Source: Pelagibius sp. Alg239-R121 (lineage in GTDB: Bacteria > Pseudomonadota > Alphaproteobacteria > Kiloniellales > Kiloniellaceae). From it: 64,000 nt of DNA. Of this stretch, positions 53,649-63,839 are shown one piece after another (the first letter of the stretch is position 1; each line of letters opens with the position of its first letter). The translations under genes and the position numbers were made by a program. Below the pieces are notes generated by a model. The model had not been told where the DNA came from, made no database searches, and was given only the letters and a program-made list of their open reading frames with translations. The DNA lies in NCBI RefSeq assembly GCF_947331435.1, contig NZ_CAMZOF010000003.1, positions 496,001 through 560,000 on the forward strand. The letters are read 5' to 3'.

Positions 53649-54114
53649 GTTTCGGTTTCATCCGACGCTGGTTTCGCCCGCCTCCGATTGTCAAATTTCG
53701 GGGGCGGGCGTTGCTGTTTCTGTGGATAGGTTCGCGGCCTGTTCCGGCAGCTCGCCATATTTCTGACATGAAATTTGGCTCTAAGTTGTTGAGCTTCCGG
53801 TTTGAAGTTCTCGATGCTTGCCGTGCATTTGACACCTGGGCCGGTAACGGCAGGATTTGGATGCGGCAAGACGAAAGCAGGCTGCGTTGCGTGAGACGCA
53901 GGAAAACTGTGCCGGAAAGAGGCCGTTCTTGAGCGGTGAATTCAAGAACGTGGTTCGGCGTCCAAGTTTTGAACTCGCTGGAAAAATCTGCGATCAATCG
54001 ACCTCATTGAACGCGGTTTGATCTGGCTTCAAGGAAATGTTGCCCGGTAATTTGGATCAAATCGTTTCGGAATGAATCGTTTTGCATCAAATGCGATTAG
54101 GGCGGATGAAGACT
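53649..54114. other. Gene-free interval between pal and cpoB
   Basis: About 465 bases with a terminator-like hairpin at the start (53675) and otherwise no convincing gene. Short frames on both strands lack ribosome binding sites. It splits the usual tight pal-cpoB arrangement and probably carries the cpoB promoter. Confidence 0.55.
53675..53710 (+). terminator. Terminator-like hairpin after pal
   Basis: CGCCCGCC..TCCGA and TCGGG..GGCGGGCG form a long GC-rich stem. The T tract is weak (TTGCTGTTT), so termination may be partial. Confidence 0.6.
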
Positions 54115-55203
54115 ATGAAAATGATCAACGACCCCTTATCAAGCGTTTACCGCAAATCGACTGCCTGGCGCCAATTGCAGCGAGCGGCCGGCATTTTGGT
54201 GCTGGCTGGCGCCTTCGCACTTGGTTCCGCAGTGTCACTTCCCGTGACCGTGAACGCACAGGAATCGCTCAATGCGCAGGTCGAACGCCTGCAGCGCGAA
54301 CTGTCCGCGTTACAGCGGCAGGTCTTCCGCGGTGAGGCGCCGGCAGCAGGCGCCGCCGCTGGAGTCGCCGGGGGTGATGTTTCAGGAACCCAGGCGGCGA
54401 GGATAGAGCTGCGCTTGTCCCAATTCGAATCGGAGTTGCGCTCCCTGACCGGACAGATCGAGCAGTTCGGGTATAAGATCAATAAGGTCGACAAGCGGCT
54501 CGACAGTCTTGTGGCAGATGTCGATCTTCGGCTCCAAAACCTTGAACAGCGTCTTGATGGCGGCGCGACTACTTCAGGTGCGTCTGGCGATGCGGGCGCA
54601 TCAAATTTTGCGGCTGCCGGCGCGGCGACGGCCGCATCCGGTGGCACGGCGGGTAGCACGGCGACGACGCAAGCCGGCGCGCCGGGTACTCTGGGAACGA
54701 TCAGCCAGGGAGACCTGCAAAAATTCCAGGGCCAGCAAGCTGGAAATGCCGGAGCCCAGGGGCAAGCGGCTGGAGCCTCTGCAAGCGGCACTGCGCAGAC
54801 GGCTGCTTTACCGACCGGTTCGCCACAGGAACAGTACAATTACGCCTTCAGCCTCTTGCGACAGGCGCAGTATGACGAGGCCGAACAGGCATTGCGTTCC
54901 TTCGTTGAACAGCACCCTGAAGATGCATTGGCCGGCAATGCCAAGTACTGGCTGGGTGAAACGCACTATGTGCGCGGTGATTATCAGCAGTCGGCAGTGA
55001 TCTTCGCTGAAGCCTACCAACAGTATCCAAATAACTCCAAAGCACCGGACAATCTTTTAAAGCTCGGGATGTCGTTGGGGGCTCTCGGCAATAGTGCCGA
55101 TGCCTGTGGTACCTTCGCAGAACTGATCAAGCGCTATCCCAAGGCCGCTGCCACTGTTCTGCGGCGGACTAAGCAAGAGCAACAGCGGTACTCCTGCTCT
55201 TAA
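54115..55203 (+). CDS. cpoB: Cell division coordinator CpoB (YbgF)
   Basis: Periplasmic protein that coordinates Tol-driven constriction with septal peptidoglycan synthesis. The 362-residue precursor has a hydrophobic signal region (GILVLAGAFALGSAVSLP) with probable cleavage after VNA. The N-terminal trimerising coiled coil follows (SLNAQVERLQRELSALQRQVF, IEQFGYKINKVDKRLDSLVADVDLRLQNLEQRL), then a long Ala/Gly/Thr/Gln-rich linker (about 165-240) and C-terminal TPR repeats (YNYAFSLLRQAQYDEAEQALRSFVEQHPED, ending in KRYPKAAATVLRR). Several ATG codons cluster at the start. The one at 54115 has AGGGCGG 9 bases upstream. Confidence 0.93.
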   Translation: MKMINDPLSSVYRKSTAWRQLQRAAGILVLAGAFALGSAVSLPVTVNAQESLNAQVERLQRELSALQRQVFRGEAPAAGAAAGVAGGDVSGTQAARIELRLSQFESELRSLTGQIEQFGYKINKVDKRLDSLVADVDLRLQNLEQRLDGGATTSGASGDAGASNFAAAGAATAASGGTAGSTATTQAGAPGTLGTISQGDLQKFQGQQAGNAGAQGQAAGASASGTAQTAALPTGSPQEQYNYAFSLLRQAQYDEAEQALRSFVEQHPEDALAGNAKYWLGETHYVRGDYQQSAVIFAEAYQQYPNNSKAPDNLLKLGMSLGALGNSADACGTFAELIKRYPKAAATVLRRTKQEQQRYSCS

Positions 55204-55326
55204 CGCTTATCGGGTGATCGAAGGAGCCCGCGGACCAGGACTGACAGCTGCCTGAGACAATACGTCTTTGACGAAGGGTCGTCGTGGTCAAGGTCGTGTG
55301 TAACCTGGAATCTTGGCAAGCGCTTG

Positions 55327-56655
55327 ATGGCATCTAAGATCAGCCCGATTACCAGTGAAGAGTTTGCGGCTCTGATGGCGCCGTTTGGACCCTTCGAGCG
55401 CCGCCCGGTTGTTGCCGTTGCGGTTTCCGGTGGCGCTGATTCCATGGGTGCGGCTGTGCTGGTTCATGACTGGGCCAACGCCCTGTCCGGGCGCGCCATA
55501 GCAGTCGTTGTCGATCATGGTCTGCGTCCCGAATCAAGTGATGAGGCGGCGCTGGTCCGGCGGCGCTTGTCGGAGATGGGGATCGAAAGTGTTGCCCTGT
55601 CATGGACCGGAGAGAAACCCAGTTCCAATCTACAGTCGGCTGCGCGGCAGGCCCGCTATCGTCTCCTCGCGGAGTACTGTGCTGAACAGGGAATCTTGAA
55701 TCTGGTTTTGGGCCATCACCAGGAGGATCAGGCCGAAACTTTCCTGATGCGCTTGTCGCGTGGCAGCGGGCTCTATGGTCTGGCGGCGATGACGCTGCTG
55801 CAGGAACAGCCCGATTATCGCGTGTTGCGCCCGCTTCTTACCCTTCCTAAGGCGCGTCTTGTACGGACACTTGAAATGCGCGGGATCGAGTGGGTTGAAG
55901 ACCCGAGCAACAGAAATCTGAAATACGAACGAACGCGCTTTCGCACTCTGTTGCCGGCCTTAGCGCCGGAAGGGCTGCCCGCGTCGAAGTTGGCAGAAAC
56001 CGCACAACGTCTTGGCGAGGCCCGCACGGGTGCCGAAGCGGCAGTCTCTAGGGCGCTGGCCCGGAGCGTATCGGTCCATCCTGCTGGTATCGCATTGGTC
56101 GATCCGGCGCCTTTGCAGGCGTTGCCGAAGGATATTGCTCTGCGCTGCCTGGCGAGAATACTCACCACCTTTTCCGGCGGCGATTATGGCCCCAGATTGG
56201 AGCGTCTGGACTCTCTTTACGGAAAAATCAGTGCCGGCCTGACCACCGGTGCAACATTGTCGGGCTGTCGTCTGCTGCCATGGCGCCAGAACCTGGTGAT
56301 ATGCCGTGAAAATCGGCATCTTGCGCCAGTTCTGCTCCAACCAGGCTGTTTGCTCCATTGGGACGGCCGTTTTGACGTCATCGTGAGCGTTAATTTTTCC
56401 ACGGTCTCAGGGGATTTGACAATTGGTCCGTTGGGGCGTGATGGATGGTCTGCAATTCGTAGGTCCGTTCAACCGGAAAACCTAGGTTTTCCGCCTCTTG
56501 CAGGCGATGCTGTCCCGGCGTTCTGGGACGACAAGGGGGTGGCTTCTGCACCCCACTTAGGATACTTTCGACAGGGTGTTCATCGCGCCCTGATTGAAAA
56601 GTGCCGTTTCCGGTCAAGAAATTCCCTTACCGGAGTCGCCTTTACGGTTGCTTAG
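55327..56655 (+). CDS. tilS: tRNA(Ile)-lysidine synthetase
   Basis: Modifies C34 of the CAU-anticodon tRNA-Ile to lysidine so that it reads AUA. The 442-residue protein has the PP-loop SGGADS at 34-39. It also has VDHGLRPESSDEAALV, LGHHQEDQAETFLMRLSRGSGLYGL, and RPLLTLPKARLVRTL with WVEDPSNRNLKYERTRFR, all conserved in TilS. The C-terminal part is more divergent. The ATG at 55327 is used. The codon just before is TTG. It precedes ftsH in the widespread tilS-ftsH order. Confidence 0.96.
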   Translation: MASKISPITSEEFAALMAPFGPFERRPVVAVAVSGGADSMGAAVLVHDWANALSGRAIAVVVDHGLRPESSDEAALVRRRLSEMGIESVALSWTGEKPSSNLQSAARQARYRLLAEYCAEQGILNLVLGHHQEDQAETFLMRLSRGSGLYGLAAMTLLQEQPDYRVLRPLLTLPKARLVRTLEMRGIEWVEDPSNRNLKYERTRFRTLLPALAPEGLPASKLAETAQRLGEARTGAEAAVSRALARSVSVHPAGIALVDPAPLQALPKDIALRCLARILTTFSGGDYGPRLERLDSLYGKISAGLTTGATLSGCRLLPWRQNLVICRENRHLAPVLLQPGCLLHWDGRFDVIVSVNFSTVSGDLTIGPLGRDGWSAIRRSVQPENLGFPPLAGDAVPAFWDDKGVASAPHLGYFRQGVHRALIEKCRFRSRNSLTGVAFTVA

Positions 56656-56743
56656 GCGAGGAAGCCTATTATCTTTTAGCTAAAGAGGGCGCTGAAAAGC
56701 TTCGCCCTATGCAACGAATTCGACCGAGTGGAAGGCACGCCCA

Positions 56744-58678
56744 GTGAATTTCAGCCGCAATGCAGCACTTTGGATAGTCATCGTGTTGCTCTTGATCATC
56801 TTGTTCAATGTGTTCCAGGGATCGCCGACCAGAGGTCCCCAGGAAACGCTCGCCTTTTCCGAGTTCGTCGATCGTGTTGATGCCGGTGAAGTGGTGGAAG
56901 TAAAAATCCAGGGCCAGCACATTACCGGGCAAACCCGCCAGGGCAGAAACTTCGAAACCTATGCGCCTGATGACCCCAGCCTGGTGGACCGTCTGCAAAA
57001 GGCGAATGTGCGCATTGATGCGGCACCCGAAGACGAAGCAAATCCGCTTTTGCAGATCCTGATCTCATGGTTCCCGATGCTGTTGCTGATCGGCGTCTGG
57101 ATCTTCTTCATGCGGCAGATGCAAGGCGGCAGCGGCAAGGCCATGGGCTTTGGCAAAAGTAAAGCGCGCTTGCTGACCGAAAAGCAGGGCCGGGTCACGT
57201 TTGACGATGTTGCCGGCATCGACGAAGCGAAAGTCGAGCTCGAAGAAGTCGTCGACTTTCTGCGCGACCCGCAAAAGTTCCAGCGCCTGGGCGGCAAAAT
57301 TCCGAAAGGCTGTCTCCTGGTCGGACCTCCCGGTACCGGTAAAACACTTCTGGCACGCGCCATTGCCGGCGAAGCCAATGTGCCCTTCTTTACCATCTCC
57401 GGTTCCGACTTCGTCGAGATGTTCGTTGGTGTCGGCGCCAGCCGCGTCCGCGATATGTTTGAGCAGGGCAAGAAGAATGCACCCTGTATCATCTTCATCG
57501 ACGAAATCGATGCTGTCGGACGTCATCGCGGCGCCGGTCTGGGTGGTGGTAACGATGAGCGCGAGCAAACCCTCAACCAGCTATTGGTCGAGATGGATGG
57601 CTTCGAAGCTAACGAAGGTGTGATCCTGATCGCGGCGACCAACCGTCCGGACGTGCTGGATCCTGCATTGCTGCGCCCTGGCCGTTTCGACCGTCAAGTC
57701 GTCGTGCCGAACCCAGATATTCTGGGCCGGGAAAAGATCCTTAAGGTCCATATGCGCAAGGTGCCATTGGCGCCCGACGTGGAGCCACGCACAATCGCGC
57801 GCGGGACACCGGGCTTCTCGGGTGCCGATCTCGCGAATCTGATCAACGAAGCCGCCTTGCTGGCGGCGCGCTCTGGAAAGCGCGTGGTCACGATGGACGA
57901 TTTCGAAAAAGCGCGGGACAAGGTCATGATGGGTGCTGAACGGCGCTCTATGGTCATGACCGAGGAAGAAAAAGAAATGACCGCCTATCACGAGGCGGGG
58001 CATGCCATCGTTGCCCTCAATGTTCCGGGTAATCATCCGGTTCACAAGGTGACGATTATTCCACGCGGCCGTGCGTTGGGTGTGACGATGTTCCTGCCGG
58101 AACGAGATCAACTGAGCTTTAAGTTCCGTGAAATGAAGGCACAGTTGGCAACTGCTTACGGCGGCCGGATCGCTGAAGAACTGATTTATGGCCTAGAGTA
58201 TGTTTCGTCAGGTGCCGCGAGTGATATTCAAGGCGCGACCAATCTTGCCAGGGCCATGGTCGCCGAGTGGGGGATGAGCGATAAGCTCGGTCGTCTCCGA
58301 TACGTCGACAATCAGGAAGAAGTGTTCCTCGGTCATTCGGTGGCGCGAAGCCAGACGATTTCCGGTGCGACTGCAAAGATGATCGACGAAGAAATCCGGC
58401 GTTTCATCGAAGAAGCGGAAGATAAGGCGCGGGCCGTATTGACCGAATACACGCAGGGCCTGCACGACGTTGCCAAAGCGCTGCTGGAATACGAGACCAT
58501 TACCGGCGACGAGGTCGAGGCAATTTTGCGCGGCGAATCGATCGATCGGGGTGACGAGGCTGACAGTGGATCGGCCACCGGCGGGCGTTCTTCGGTACCT
58601 TCGAGCGGCAAGCCGGCAAGTAATTCGGGCAAGGAAACGCCAGGCGGGTTCGAGCCGGAGCCTCAGCCGGGCAGTTAA
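56744..58678 (+). CDS. ftsH: ATP-dependent zinc metalloprotease FtsH
   Basis: Membrane-bound AAA+ protease that degrades damaged membrane proteins and regulators such as sigma-32 and LpxC. The 644-residue protein has two membrane helices (about 6-24 and 102-121) flanking a periplasmic domain. The AAA module has Walker A GPPGTGKT at 194-201, [11 protein letters not shown] and the [23 protein letters not shown]. The zinc site is HEAGH at 416-420. The tail is Ser/Gly/Pro-rich. Length and motifs are normal. Confidence 0.98.
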   Translation: MNFSRNAALWIVIVLLLIILFNVFQGSPTRGPQETLAFSEFVDRVDAGEVVEVKIQGQHITGQTRQGRNFETYAPDDPSLVDRLQKANVRIDAAPEDEANPLLQILISWFPMLLLIGVWIFFMRQMQGGSGKAMGFGKSKARLLTEKQGRVTFDDVAGIDEAKVELEEVVDFLRDPQKFQRLGGKIPKGCLLVGPPGTGKTLLARAIAGEANVPFFTISGSDFVEMFVGVGASRVRDMFEQGKKNAPCIIFIDEIDAVGRHRGAGLGGGNDEREQTLNQLLVEMDGFEANEGVILIAATNRPDVLDPALLRPGRFDRQVVVPNPDILGREKILKVHMRKVPLAPDVEPRTIARGTPGFSGADLANLINEAALLAARSGKRVVTMDDFEKARDKVMMGAERRSMVMTEEEKEMTAYHEAGHAIVALNVPGNHPVHKVTIIPRGRALGVTMFLPERDQLSFKFREMKAQLATAYGGRIAEELIYGLEYVSSGAASDIQGATNLARAMVAEWGMSDKLGRLRYVDNQEEVFLGHSVARSQTISGATAKMIDEEIRRFIEEAEDKARAVLTEYTQGLHDVAKALLEYETITGDEVEAILRGESIDRGDEADSGSATGGRSSVPSSGKPASNSGKETPGGFEPEPQPGS

Positions 58679-58710
58679 CCACCCGGCACTGGTTTCTACC
58701 ATTGCGTAAA

Positions 58711-58744
58711 GATACAAGCCCTGCCAAAACGGCGGGGCTTGTTG
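58711..58744 (+). terminator. Terminator-like hairpin after ftsH
   Basis: ACAAGCCC-GCC and GGC-GGGCTTGT form a stem with an AAAA-containing loop. The T tract is short (TTGCTT), so it may be leaky into folP. Confidence 0.6.
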
Positions 58745-58763
58745 CTTCCAGCTAGACGAGTCG

Positions 58764-59831
58764 ATGTCTCGAAAATTCTATCTACGCCCTCTGGCACCCT
58801 TTTCCCATTCTGACGGACATGGGGTCGCGAAGCCTCTCGCCGGATCAGGCCGTTTTTTCGATCGCTGCGAAGTGCTCCTACGTGAGGCCGAAGGCGACAG
58901 CGAATCGGAAAGCTTAACGCTTGAGCAATTGGCTGTTTGGCTTGCGGCCAATGAAGAAGGCGGCGGCAGACAACTCGAAACGGTTTTGGAACGCCTCACG
59001 GCAACCCGCTTACCTTTCGCAGGACTTCCCATGGATAGCCCTGCCGTCATGGGTATCGTTAATGTGACGCCCGACAGCTTTTCAGATGGCGGTGATCGTC
59101 TTGACGCCGGTAGGGCTATCGCCGACGGTCTGGCGATGTGGGAAGCCGGCGCAGCTATTCTTGATGTTGGTGGAGAATCGACCCGGCCGGGTGCAGAACC
59201 GGTTTCTGAGGCGGAAGAGATTGCACGTGTTGTTCCCGTTATCCAAGCTCTCAGCGATGCCGGGGCGCGGGTGTCCATCGATACGCGGCATGCAGCGGTA
59301 ATGCATGCGGGGATCGACGCTGGCGCTGCAATCGTAAATGATGTGACGGCGCTGGAAGGGGACCCGGATAGTTTATCCCTTGTGGCCGACGCTCGTATCC
59401 CTGTCATTTTGATGCACATGCAAGGCGATCCGCGCAGCATGCAGAAAAACCCTACTTATGCGGACGTAGCGCTGGATGTGTTCGACTATCTCGAACGGCG
59501 GGTTGAAAACTGCGTTGATGCCGGGATTCAGCGCGGCTCCATTGCCGTCGACGTCGGCATCGGCTTCGGCAAGAACCTCCAGCACAATCTCACTCTACTC
59601 GACCGGCTTACCCTCTTTCACGCCTTGGGATCGCCAATTCTCCTGGGACTCAGCCGGAAGAGTTTTATCGCCAGACTTTCGCGTGGCGAGGCGCCGAAGG
59701 ACCGGCTGTTCGGATCCCTTGCCGGAGTCGCGGCTGGCCTATCACGGGGCGTCCAGATTTTCCGAGTTCATGATGTTGCTGAGACTTTACAGATGATCGC
59801 AGTTTGGCGCGCTATCGAAGAATCGCCATAA
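58764..59831 (+). CDS. folP: Dihydropteroate synthase
   Basis: Condenses p-aminobenzoate with the pterin pyrophosphate in folate synthesis; the sulfonamide target. The 355-residue protein is longer than the usual 270-280 because of an N-terminal part of about 88 residues (ending RLPFAGLPMDSP) that occurs in several alphaproteobacterial homologs. The catalytic barrel starts at VMGIVNVTPDSFSDGGD, continues with ILDVGGESTRPGAEPVS, VSIDTRHAAV and NDVTALEG, and ends with ILLGLSRKSFI. It lies between ftsH and glmM, the conserved order. Confidence 0.95.
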   Translation: MSRKFYLRPLAPFSHSDGHGVAKPLAGSGRFFDRCEVLLREAEGDSESESLTLEQLAVWLAANEEGGGRQLETVLERLTATRLPFAGLPMDSPAVMGIVNVTPDSFSDGGDRLDAGRAIADGLAMWEAGAAILDVGGESTRPGAEPVSEAEEIARVVPVIQALSDAGARVSIDTRHAAVMHAGIDAGAAIVNDVTALEGDPDSLSLVADARIPVILMHMQGDPRSMQKNPTYADVALDVFDYLERRVENCVDAGIQRGSIAVDVGIGFGKNLQHNLTLLDRLTLFHALGSPILLGLSRKSFIARLSRGEAPKDRLFGSLAGVAAGLSRGVQIFRVHDVAETLQMIAVWRAIEESP

Positions 59832-60119
59832 ATTAAAGGGAATTTTAGTCGTACGCGGCTTAAAAACCTAGGTTCCGCCCTTGGAGTAGGGGCGTTCTCA
59901 GTGGGATTCACCGGGAACGAGAATCGCTGTCTTACTTGTTAAACTAGAAACAGATTTACGCTTACCCGTGTGCAAAGCGAAACGTTTGAGTTCCATGGTT
60001 TGCTGACGATTTGGATGTCGCTCCAGCGATATCCCGATTATCGAGGGAACCCTGATGCAGGACGGTTGAGTTCAGGAAGTGACAATGGTTATAAGATTAG
60101 TACGCAAATGGAAAATCGT

Positions 60120-61481
60120 ATGACACGAAGCTTATTTGGTACTGATGGAATTCGGGGAACGGCAAACGTCGAACCCATTACCGCTGAAACGGTTCTTGCC
60201 GTTGCGAAGGCGGCCGCTGCGCAGTTCCGGCGTGGCGATCACCGCCATGTAGTGGTGATCGGCAAGGATACCCGCCTCTCGGGCTATATGCTCGAGTTCG
60301 CTCTCACTGCCGGTTTCACCTCTATGGGGATGGAAGTGGTCTTGCTCGGCCCGCTGCCGACACCGGCCGTCGGAATGCTGACCCGGTCCATGCGTGCCGA
60401 TCTCGGCGTGATGATTTCGGCGTCGCACAATCCTTATCAGGACAATGGAATCAAGCTTTTCGGGCCCGACGGCTTTAAGCTTTCCGACGATGTGGAGCGC
60501 GCGATCGAAGCACGGGTTGCCGGCGGCGGCGGTACTGCCGCGCTGGCGCCCAGCGATAAACTGGGACGTACCCAACGGATGGAGGATGCGCTCGGCCGTT
60601 ATATCGAGTTCGTCAAGAATACCTTTCCGCGGCCCCTGCGCCTGGACGGTCTCAAGATCGTGGTCGATTGTGCCAATGGCGCGGCTTACCGTGTGGCCCC
60701 AAAGGTTCTCTACGAACTTGGCGCCGAGGTCATACCGATCGCCGTGACGCCGGATGGATTTAACATCAATCGTAATTGCGGCGCGACCGTCCCCAGCAAC
60801 ATGCAGGAAGCGGTGGTTGCTCACGGCGCACACCTCGGTATGGCGCTTGACGGTGACGCCGACCGCGTCATCCTGGCCGATGAACAGGGCCGTGTAGTTG
60901 ACGGTGATCAAGTGATGGCACTGGTTGCCCGCTCTTGGAACCAATCCGGTCTGCTCGACAAAAATGGCGTTGTGGCGACGGTTATGTCTAACCTCGGACT
61001 GGAACGATACCTGCAAACCATCGGGATCGATTTGATTCGCACGCCGGTAGGCGACCGTAATGTCGTCGAGCGTATGCGGAACGACGGCTACAACGTTGGC
61101 GGAGAACAGTCGGGGCATATCGTTCTCAGCCGCTATACGACAACGGGTGACGGTTTGATTGCGGGGCTTCAGGTTCTCGCGGCGCTGGTTCAGGACGGCC
61201 GGCCGGCGAGTGAAGTCCTGCAGGTGTTCGAGCCCTTGCCGCAGTTACTTCGCAATGTCCGGCTTCAGGTCGCCGGTAGCCTCGATCAGATCTTATCGTT
61301 GGATATGGTTCAGCAGGCGATCCAGAGCGGAGAACAGACTCTCGGAAACAGCGGACGCCTGTTGATTCGCAAGTCGGGGACCGAGCCTTTGATTCGCGTG
61401 ATGGCGGAAGGCGAAGACGAGTCGCTGATCGATAGGGTCGTTGGTGACATCGTTACGACCATTCAGGAAGCTGCCGCTTAA
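60120..61481 (+). CDS. glmM: Phosphoglucosamine mutase
   Basis: Converts glucosamine 6-phosphate to the 1-phosphate for cell-wall and LPS sugar synthesis. The 453-residue protein starts [21 protein letters not shown]. The phosphoserine is Ser102 in ISASHNP, the metal loop is GDADR, and the sugar-binding GGEQSGH is present. The C-terminal phosphate site is [12 protein letters not shown]. The frame is open 50 codons upstream, but FGTDGIRG sits at the family start with the ATG at 60120 (GGAAAA 5 bases before). A 288-base upstream gap should hold its promoter. Confidence 0.97.
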   Translation: MTRSLFGTDGIRGTANVEPITAETVLAVAKAAAAQFRRGDHRHVVVIGKDTRLSGYMLEFALTAGFTSMGMEVVLLGPLPTPAVGMLTRSMRADLGVMISASHNPYQDNGIKLFGPDGFKLSDDVERAIEARVAGGGGTAALAPSDKLGRTQRMEDALGRYIEFVKNTFPRPLRLDGLKIVVDCANGAAYRVAPKVLYELGAEVIPIAVTPDGFNINRNCGATVPSNMQEAVVAHGAHLGMALDGDADRVILADEQGRVVDGDQVMALVARSWNQSGLLDKNGVVATVMSNLGLERYLQTIGIDLIRTPVGDRNVVERMRNDGYNVGGEQSGHIVLSRYTTTGDGLIAGLQVLAALVQDGRPASEVLQVFEPLPQLLRNVRLQVAGSLDQILSLDMVQQAIQSGEQTLGNSGRLLIRKSGTEPLIRVMAEGEDESLIDRVVGDIVTTIQEAAA

Positions 61482-61522
61482 GTTGCAGCTAAAAAGGACA
61501 GTGAAGTGAGAGGGGACGTGTT

Positions 61523-62332
61523 GTGACGGCACGCGTACTGATCGTAGCCGGTTCAGACTCTGGCGGAGGGGCCGGGATCCAAGCCGATATAAAGACGGTG
61601 ACCGCACTTGGCGGGTTCGCCACGACGGCTATCACGGCATTGACCGCGCAGAATACGCGTGGCGTCGAGGGAGTTGTCGGTGTTGAGCCTGCGTTCATTC
61701 AGCAGCAAATGCGAGCCGTACTGGATGATATCGGCACTGACGTCATTAAGACCGGCATGCTTCACAACGCCGAAGTCATCGACGCCGTTTCGGATATCAT
61801 CGATGAACTGGATCCATCCATTCCGATCGTTGTTGATCCGGTCATGGTATCTCAGTCCGGCAGCAGTCTGCTCGATCCCGGTTCGGTTCAGACATTGACC
61901 CGGCGTTTGTCCTTGCGAGCGAGCGTCATGACACCGAATATCCCCGAGGCCGAGAAGCTTACCGGTATGACGATCCGCGATATCGACGGAATGTTGCAGG
62001 CGGCTGCGATGCTGCACACGATTGGCCCCAAGGCCGTTTTGCTTAAAGGCGGACACATGCAGGGGGGCGAAACCGTATCCGATATTCTGGCGAGCGAGGA
62101 GGGTATCGAAACCTTCGAAAGCCAGAGGATCGAGACGCCGCACGTTCATGGTACAGGCTGCACGCTGGCCTCGGCCATTGCCACCAGTCTGGCGCAAGGG
62201 ATGGGACTGAAGGATGCCGTGCTACGCGGGCGCGCTTACCTTCACGAAGCGATTCGGACCAACCCCGGTCTGGGCGGTGGACAAGGGCCCGTAAATCACG
62301 GCCACACCTTCGCGGGGTTCGAGGCGTCCTAA
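61523..62332 (+). CDS. thiD: Hydroxymethylpyrimidine (phosphate) kinase
   Basis: Phosphorylates HMP and HMP-phosphate in thiamine synthesis. The 269-residue protein begins ARVLIVAGSDSGGGAGIQADIKTVTALGGFATTAITALTAQNT, the ribokinase-family start of ThiD. It has DPVMVSQSGSSLL, TPNIPEAEKLTG, VLLKGGHMQGG and the anion-hole/catalytic HVHGTGCTLASAIATSLAQG. Start is GTG at 61523 with GAGGGG about 8 bases upstream. It follows glmM by 41 bases and is likely co-transcribed. Confidence 0.96.
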   Translation: MTARVLIVAGSDSGGGAGIQADIKTVTALGGFATTAITALTAQNTRGVEGVVGVEPAFIQQQMRAVLDDIGTDVIKTGMLHNAEVIDAVSDIIDELDPSIPIVVDPVMVSQSGSSLLDPGSVQTLTRRLSLRASVMTPNIPEAEKLTGMTIRDIDGMLQAAAMLHTIGPKAVLLKGGHMQGGETVSDILASEEGIETFESQRIETPHVHGTGCTLASAIATSLAQGMGLKDAVLRGRAYLHEAIRTNPGLGGGQGPVNHGHTFAGFEAS

Positions 62333-62350
62333 CATTCCCCGGGGATTGGT

Positions 62351-63748
62351 TTACACCACGGCCAAGTAAAAATCCGACGCCTCGCTGCGGAGGATTTGAC
62401 TTAGCGTTTCAAGGCCGCTTCTTAAAATTTTCTGATTCGCGGGCTGACCGAAACAGACTCGTACCGCGTGCGGTGTTTCCCGCCGTCCGACAGTAAAAGC
62501 CTCTGCTGACGTGACGGTTACGCCCCGCTTTGCGGCTGCAGCTGCGAAATCACTGGAGCGCCAAGGGTCCGGCAGATGCAGCCACATAAAGGTACTGTCA
62601 TCGGCGCAATCGATGTCCCAATCAGACAATACGTCTAAGGCAATGGCGCGGCGTTGACGTCCTTCACGTCGGCGGCTGGTAAGAATTTCTTCTGAAATAC
62701 CAGTTTCGATCCAACGCGCGGCGATCTCTGCCGTAAGGGGGGAAGCCATCCAGCAGGTCGCCCGTATGGCACTGGTCAGACGGTCGGTTGCCGACCGGGG
62801 GCCTGCGACATAACCGACCCTTAAGCCGGGTGCCACGGCTTTGGTCAGGCTGGTCACATAGTATCCGAGATCCGGTAACAGCGCAGCTATTGGTGTTGGC
62901 GGACTTTCCACGAAGCGGCCGAATACGTCATCTTCCACAACGGCAACCGCGAATCTAAGAGCAATTTCCGCGATGACGTCGCGCCTGGCTGCCGACATGG
63001 TCTTGGTGGTCGGGTTTTGACAGGTCGGCACACAGTAGAGCGCTTTGATGTCATTGTTGCGGCACACAGCTTCAAAGGCTTCAGGAATGATTCCTTCCGC
63101 ATCGAGAGGCAAGCCTTCTATGCGCAATCCGAGCACACGCGAGATTGCCTGAATACCGGGATAGGTCAAAGCCTCGGTGACAATCCGGTCACCGGGACGG
63201 GTGATTGCGGAGAGTGCAACCGTCATCCCATGATGTGCGCCTGCCGTCAGGACGACCCGCTCGGGATCCACGTTCGCCAGGCCGCTTTGTTCGATCCAGC
63301 GGACGCCGGCAATACGATGCCGCCACGAACCGCCCTGCGGCTGATAACCGAAGTTCGAGACGGTTTGCGGGTCGCGTGCCAGGCTGTTGAGGATCTCGGG
63401 TATGTATTGAGCTTCACATCCCGGGGGCGGGAAGGCGAAGTTCATGTGAACCGTATCTTCGTCGTCTTGCTCTTTGCTTGAGAGTACATGGTTCATCGCT
63501 GCCGTGGCGCCACGAACATAGGTGCCTCGACCGACTTCGCCGCTGGTCAATCCTCGCCGTTCGGCTTCCGCGTAGGCACGGCTGACTGTCCCGACTGTGA
63601 CGCCTAGACGCCATGCCAGATCCCGGTGCGTGGGTAGACGGTCACCGGCGTTGAGTTGTCCCGATGCAATGTCGTCGGACAAGGCGTCTGCGAGAGCGAG
63701 ATAGCGCGGGCCGCTCCGATCATCGATATCTGGTTGCCAATTTGTCAT
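62351..63748 (-). CDS. MocR-type transcriptional regulator (GntR HTH fused to aminotransferase-like domain)
   Basis: A 465-residue PLP-dependent regulator. The N-terminal winged helix of GntR type is YLALADALSDDIASGQLNAGDRLPTHRDLAWRLGVTVGTVSRAYAEAERRG (about 16-66). The fold-type-I aminotransferase domain follows, with VLTAGAHHGMTVAL, YCVPTCQNPTTKTMS, VVEDDVFGRF and the PLP lysine in YVTSLTKAVAPGLRVGYVAGP. The ATG at 63748 is the start. The longer frame upstream is intergenic. It is divergent from a DUF1127 gene, a pairing also seen as yjiR-yjiS in E. coli, so it probably controls that gene. The effector may be PLP or an amino compound. Confidence 0.92.
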   Translation of the reverse strand: MTNWQPDIDDRSGPRYLALADALSDDIASGQLNAGDRLPTHRDLAWRLGVTVGTVSRAYAEAERRGLTSGEVGRGTYVRGATAAMNHVLSSKEQDDEDTVHMNFAFPPPGCEAQYIPEILNSLARDPQTVSNFGYQPQGGSWRHRIAGVRWIEQSGLANVDPERVVLTAGAHHGMTVALSAITRPGDRIVTEALTYPGIQAISRVLGLRIEGLPLDAEGIIPEAFEAVCRNNDIKALYCVPTCQNPTTKTMSAARRDVIAEIALRFAVAVVEDDVFGRFVESPPTPIAALLPDLGYYVTSLTKAVAPGLRVGYVAGPRSATDRLTSAIRATCWMASPLTAEIAARWIETGISEEILTSRRREGRQRRAIALDVLSDWDIDCADDSTFMWLHLPDPWRSSDFAAAAAKRGVTVTSAEAFTVGRRETPHAVRVCFGQPANQKILRSGLETLSQILRSEASDFYLAVV

Positions 63749-63753
63749 GGTGA

Positions 63754-63803
63754 CAATAATTACATTGACTACGTTCGTATGCAATACATAAATACAATTA
63801 TTG
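63754..63803. promoter_or_regulatory. Operator-like inverted repeat and promoter between mocR-type gene and DUF1127 gene
   Basis: CAATAATT (63754-63761) and AATTATTG (63796-63803) are a perfect inverted pair flanking a promoter candidate TTGACT (63765-63770), 17 bases, ATAAAT (63788-63793) directed toward the DUF1127 gene. This layout suits control by the divergent regulator. Confidence 0.6.
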
Positions 63804-63839
63804 AATCGGGGAGGAAATTGTATCGATTCAAAGGAGAGA

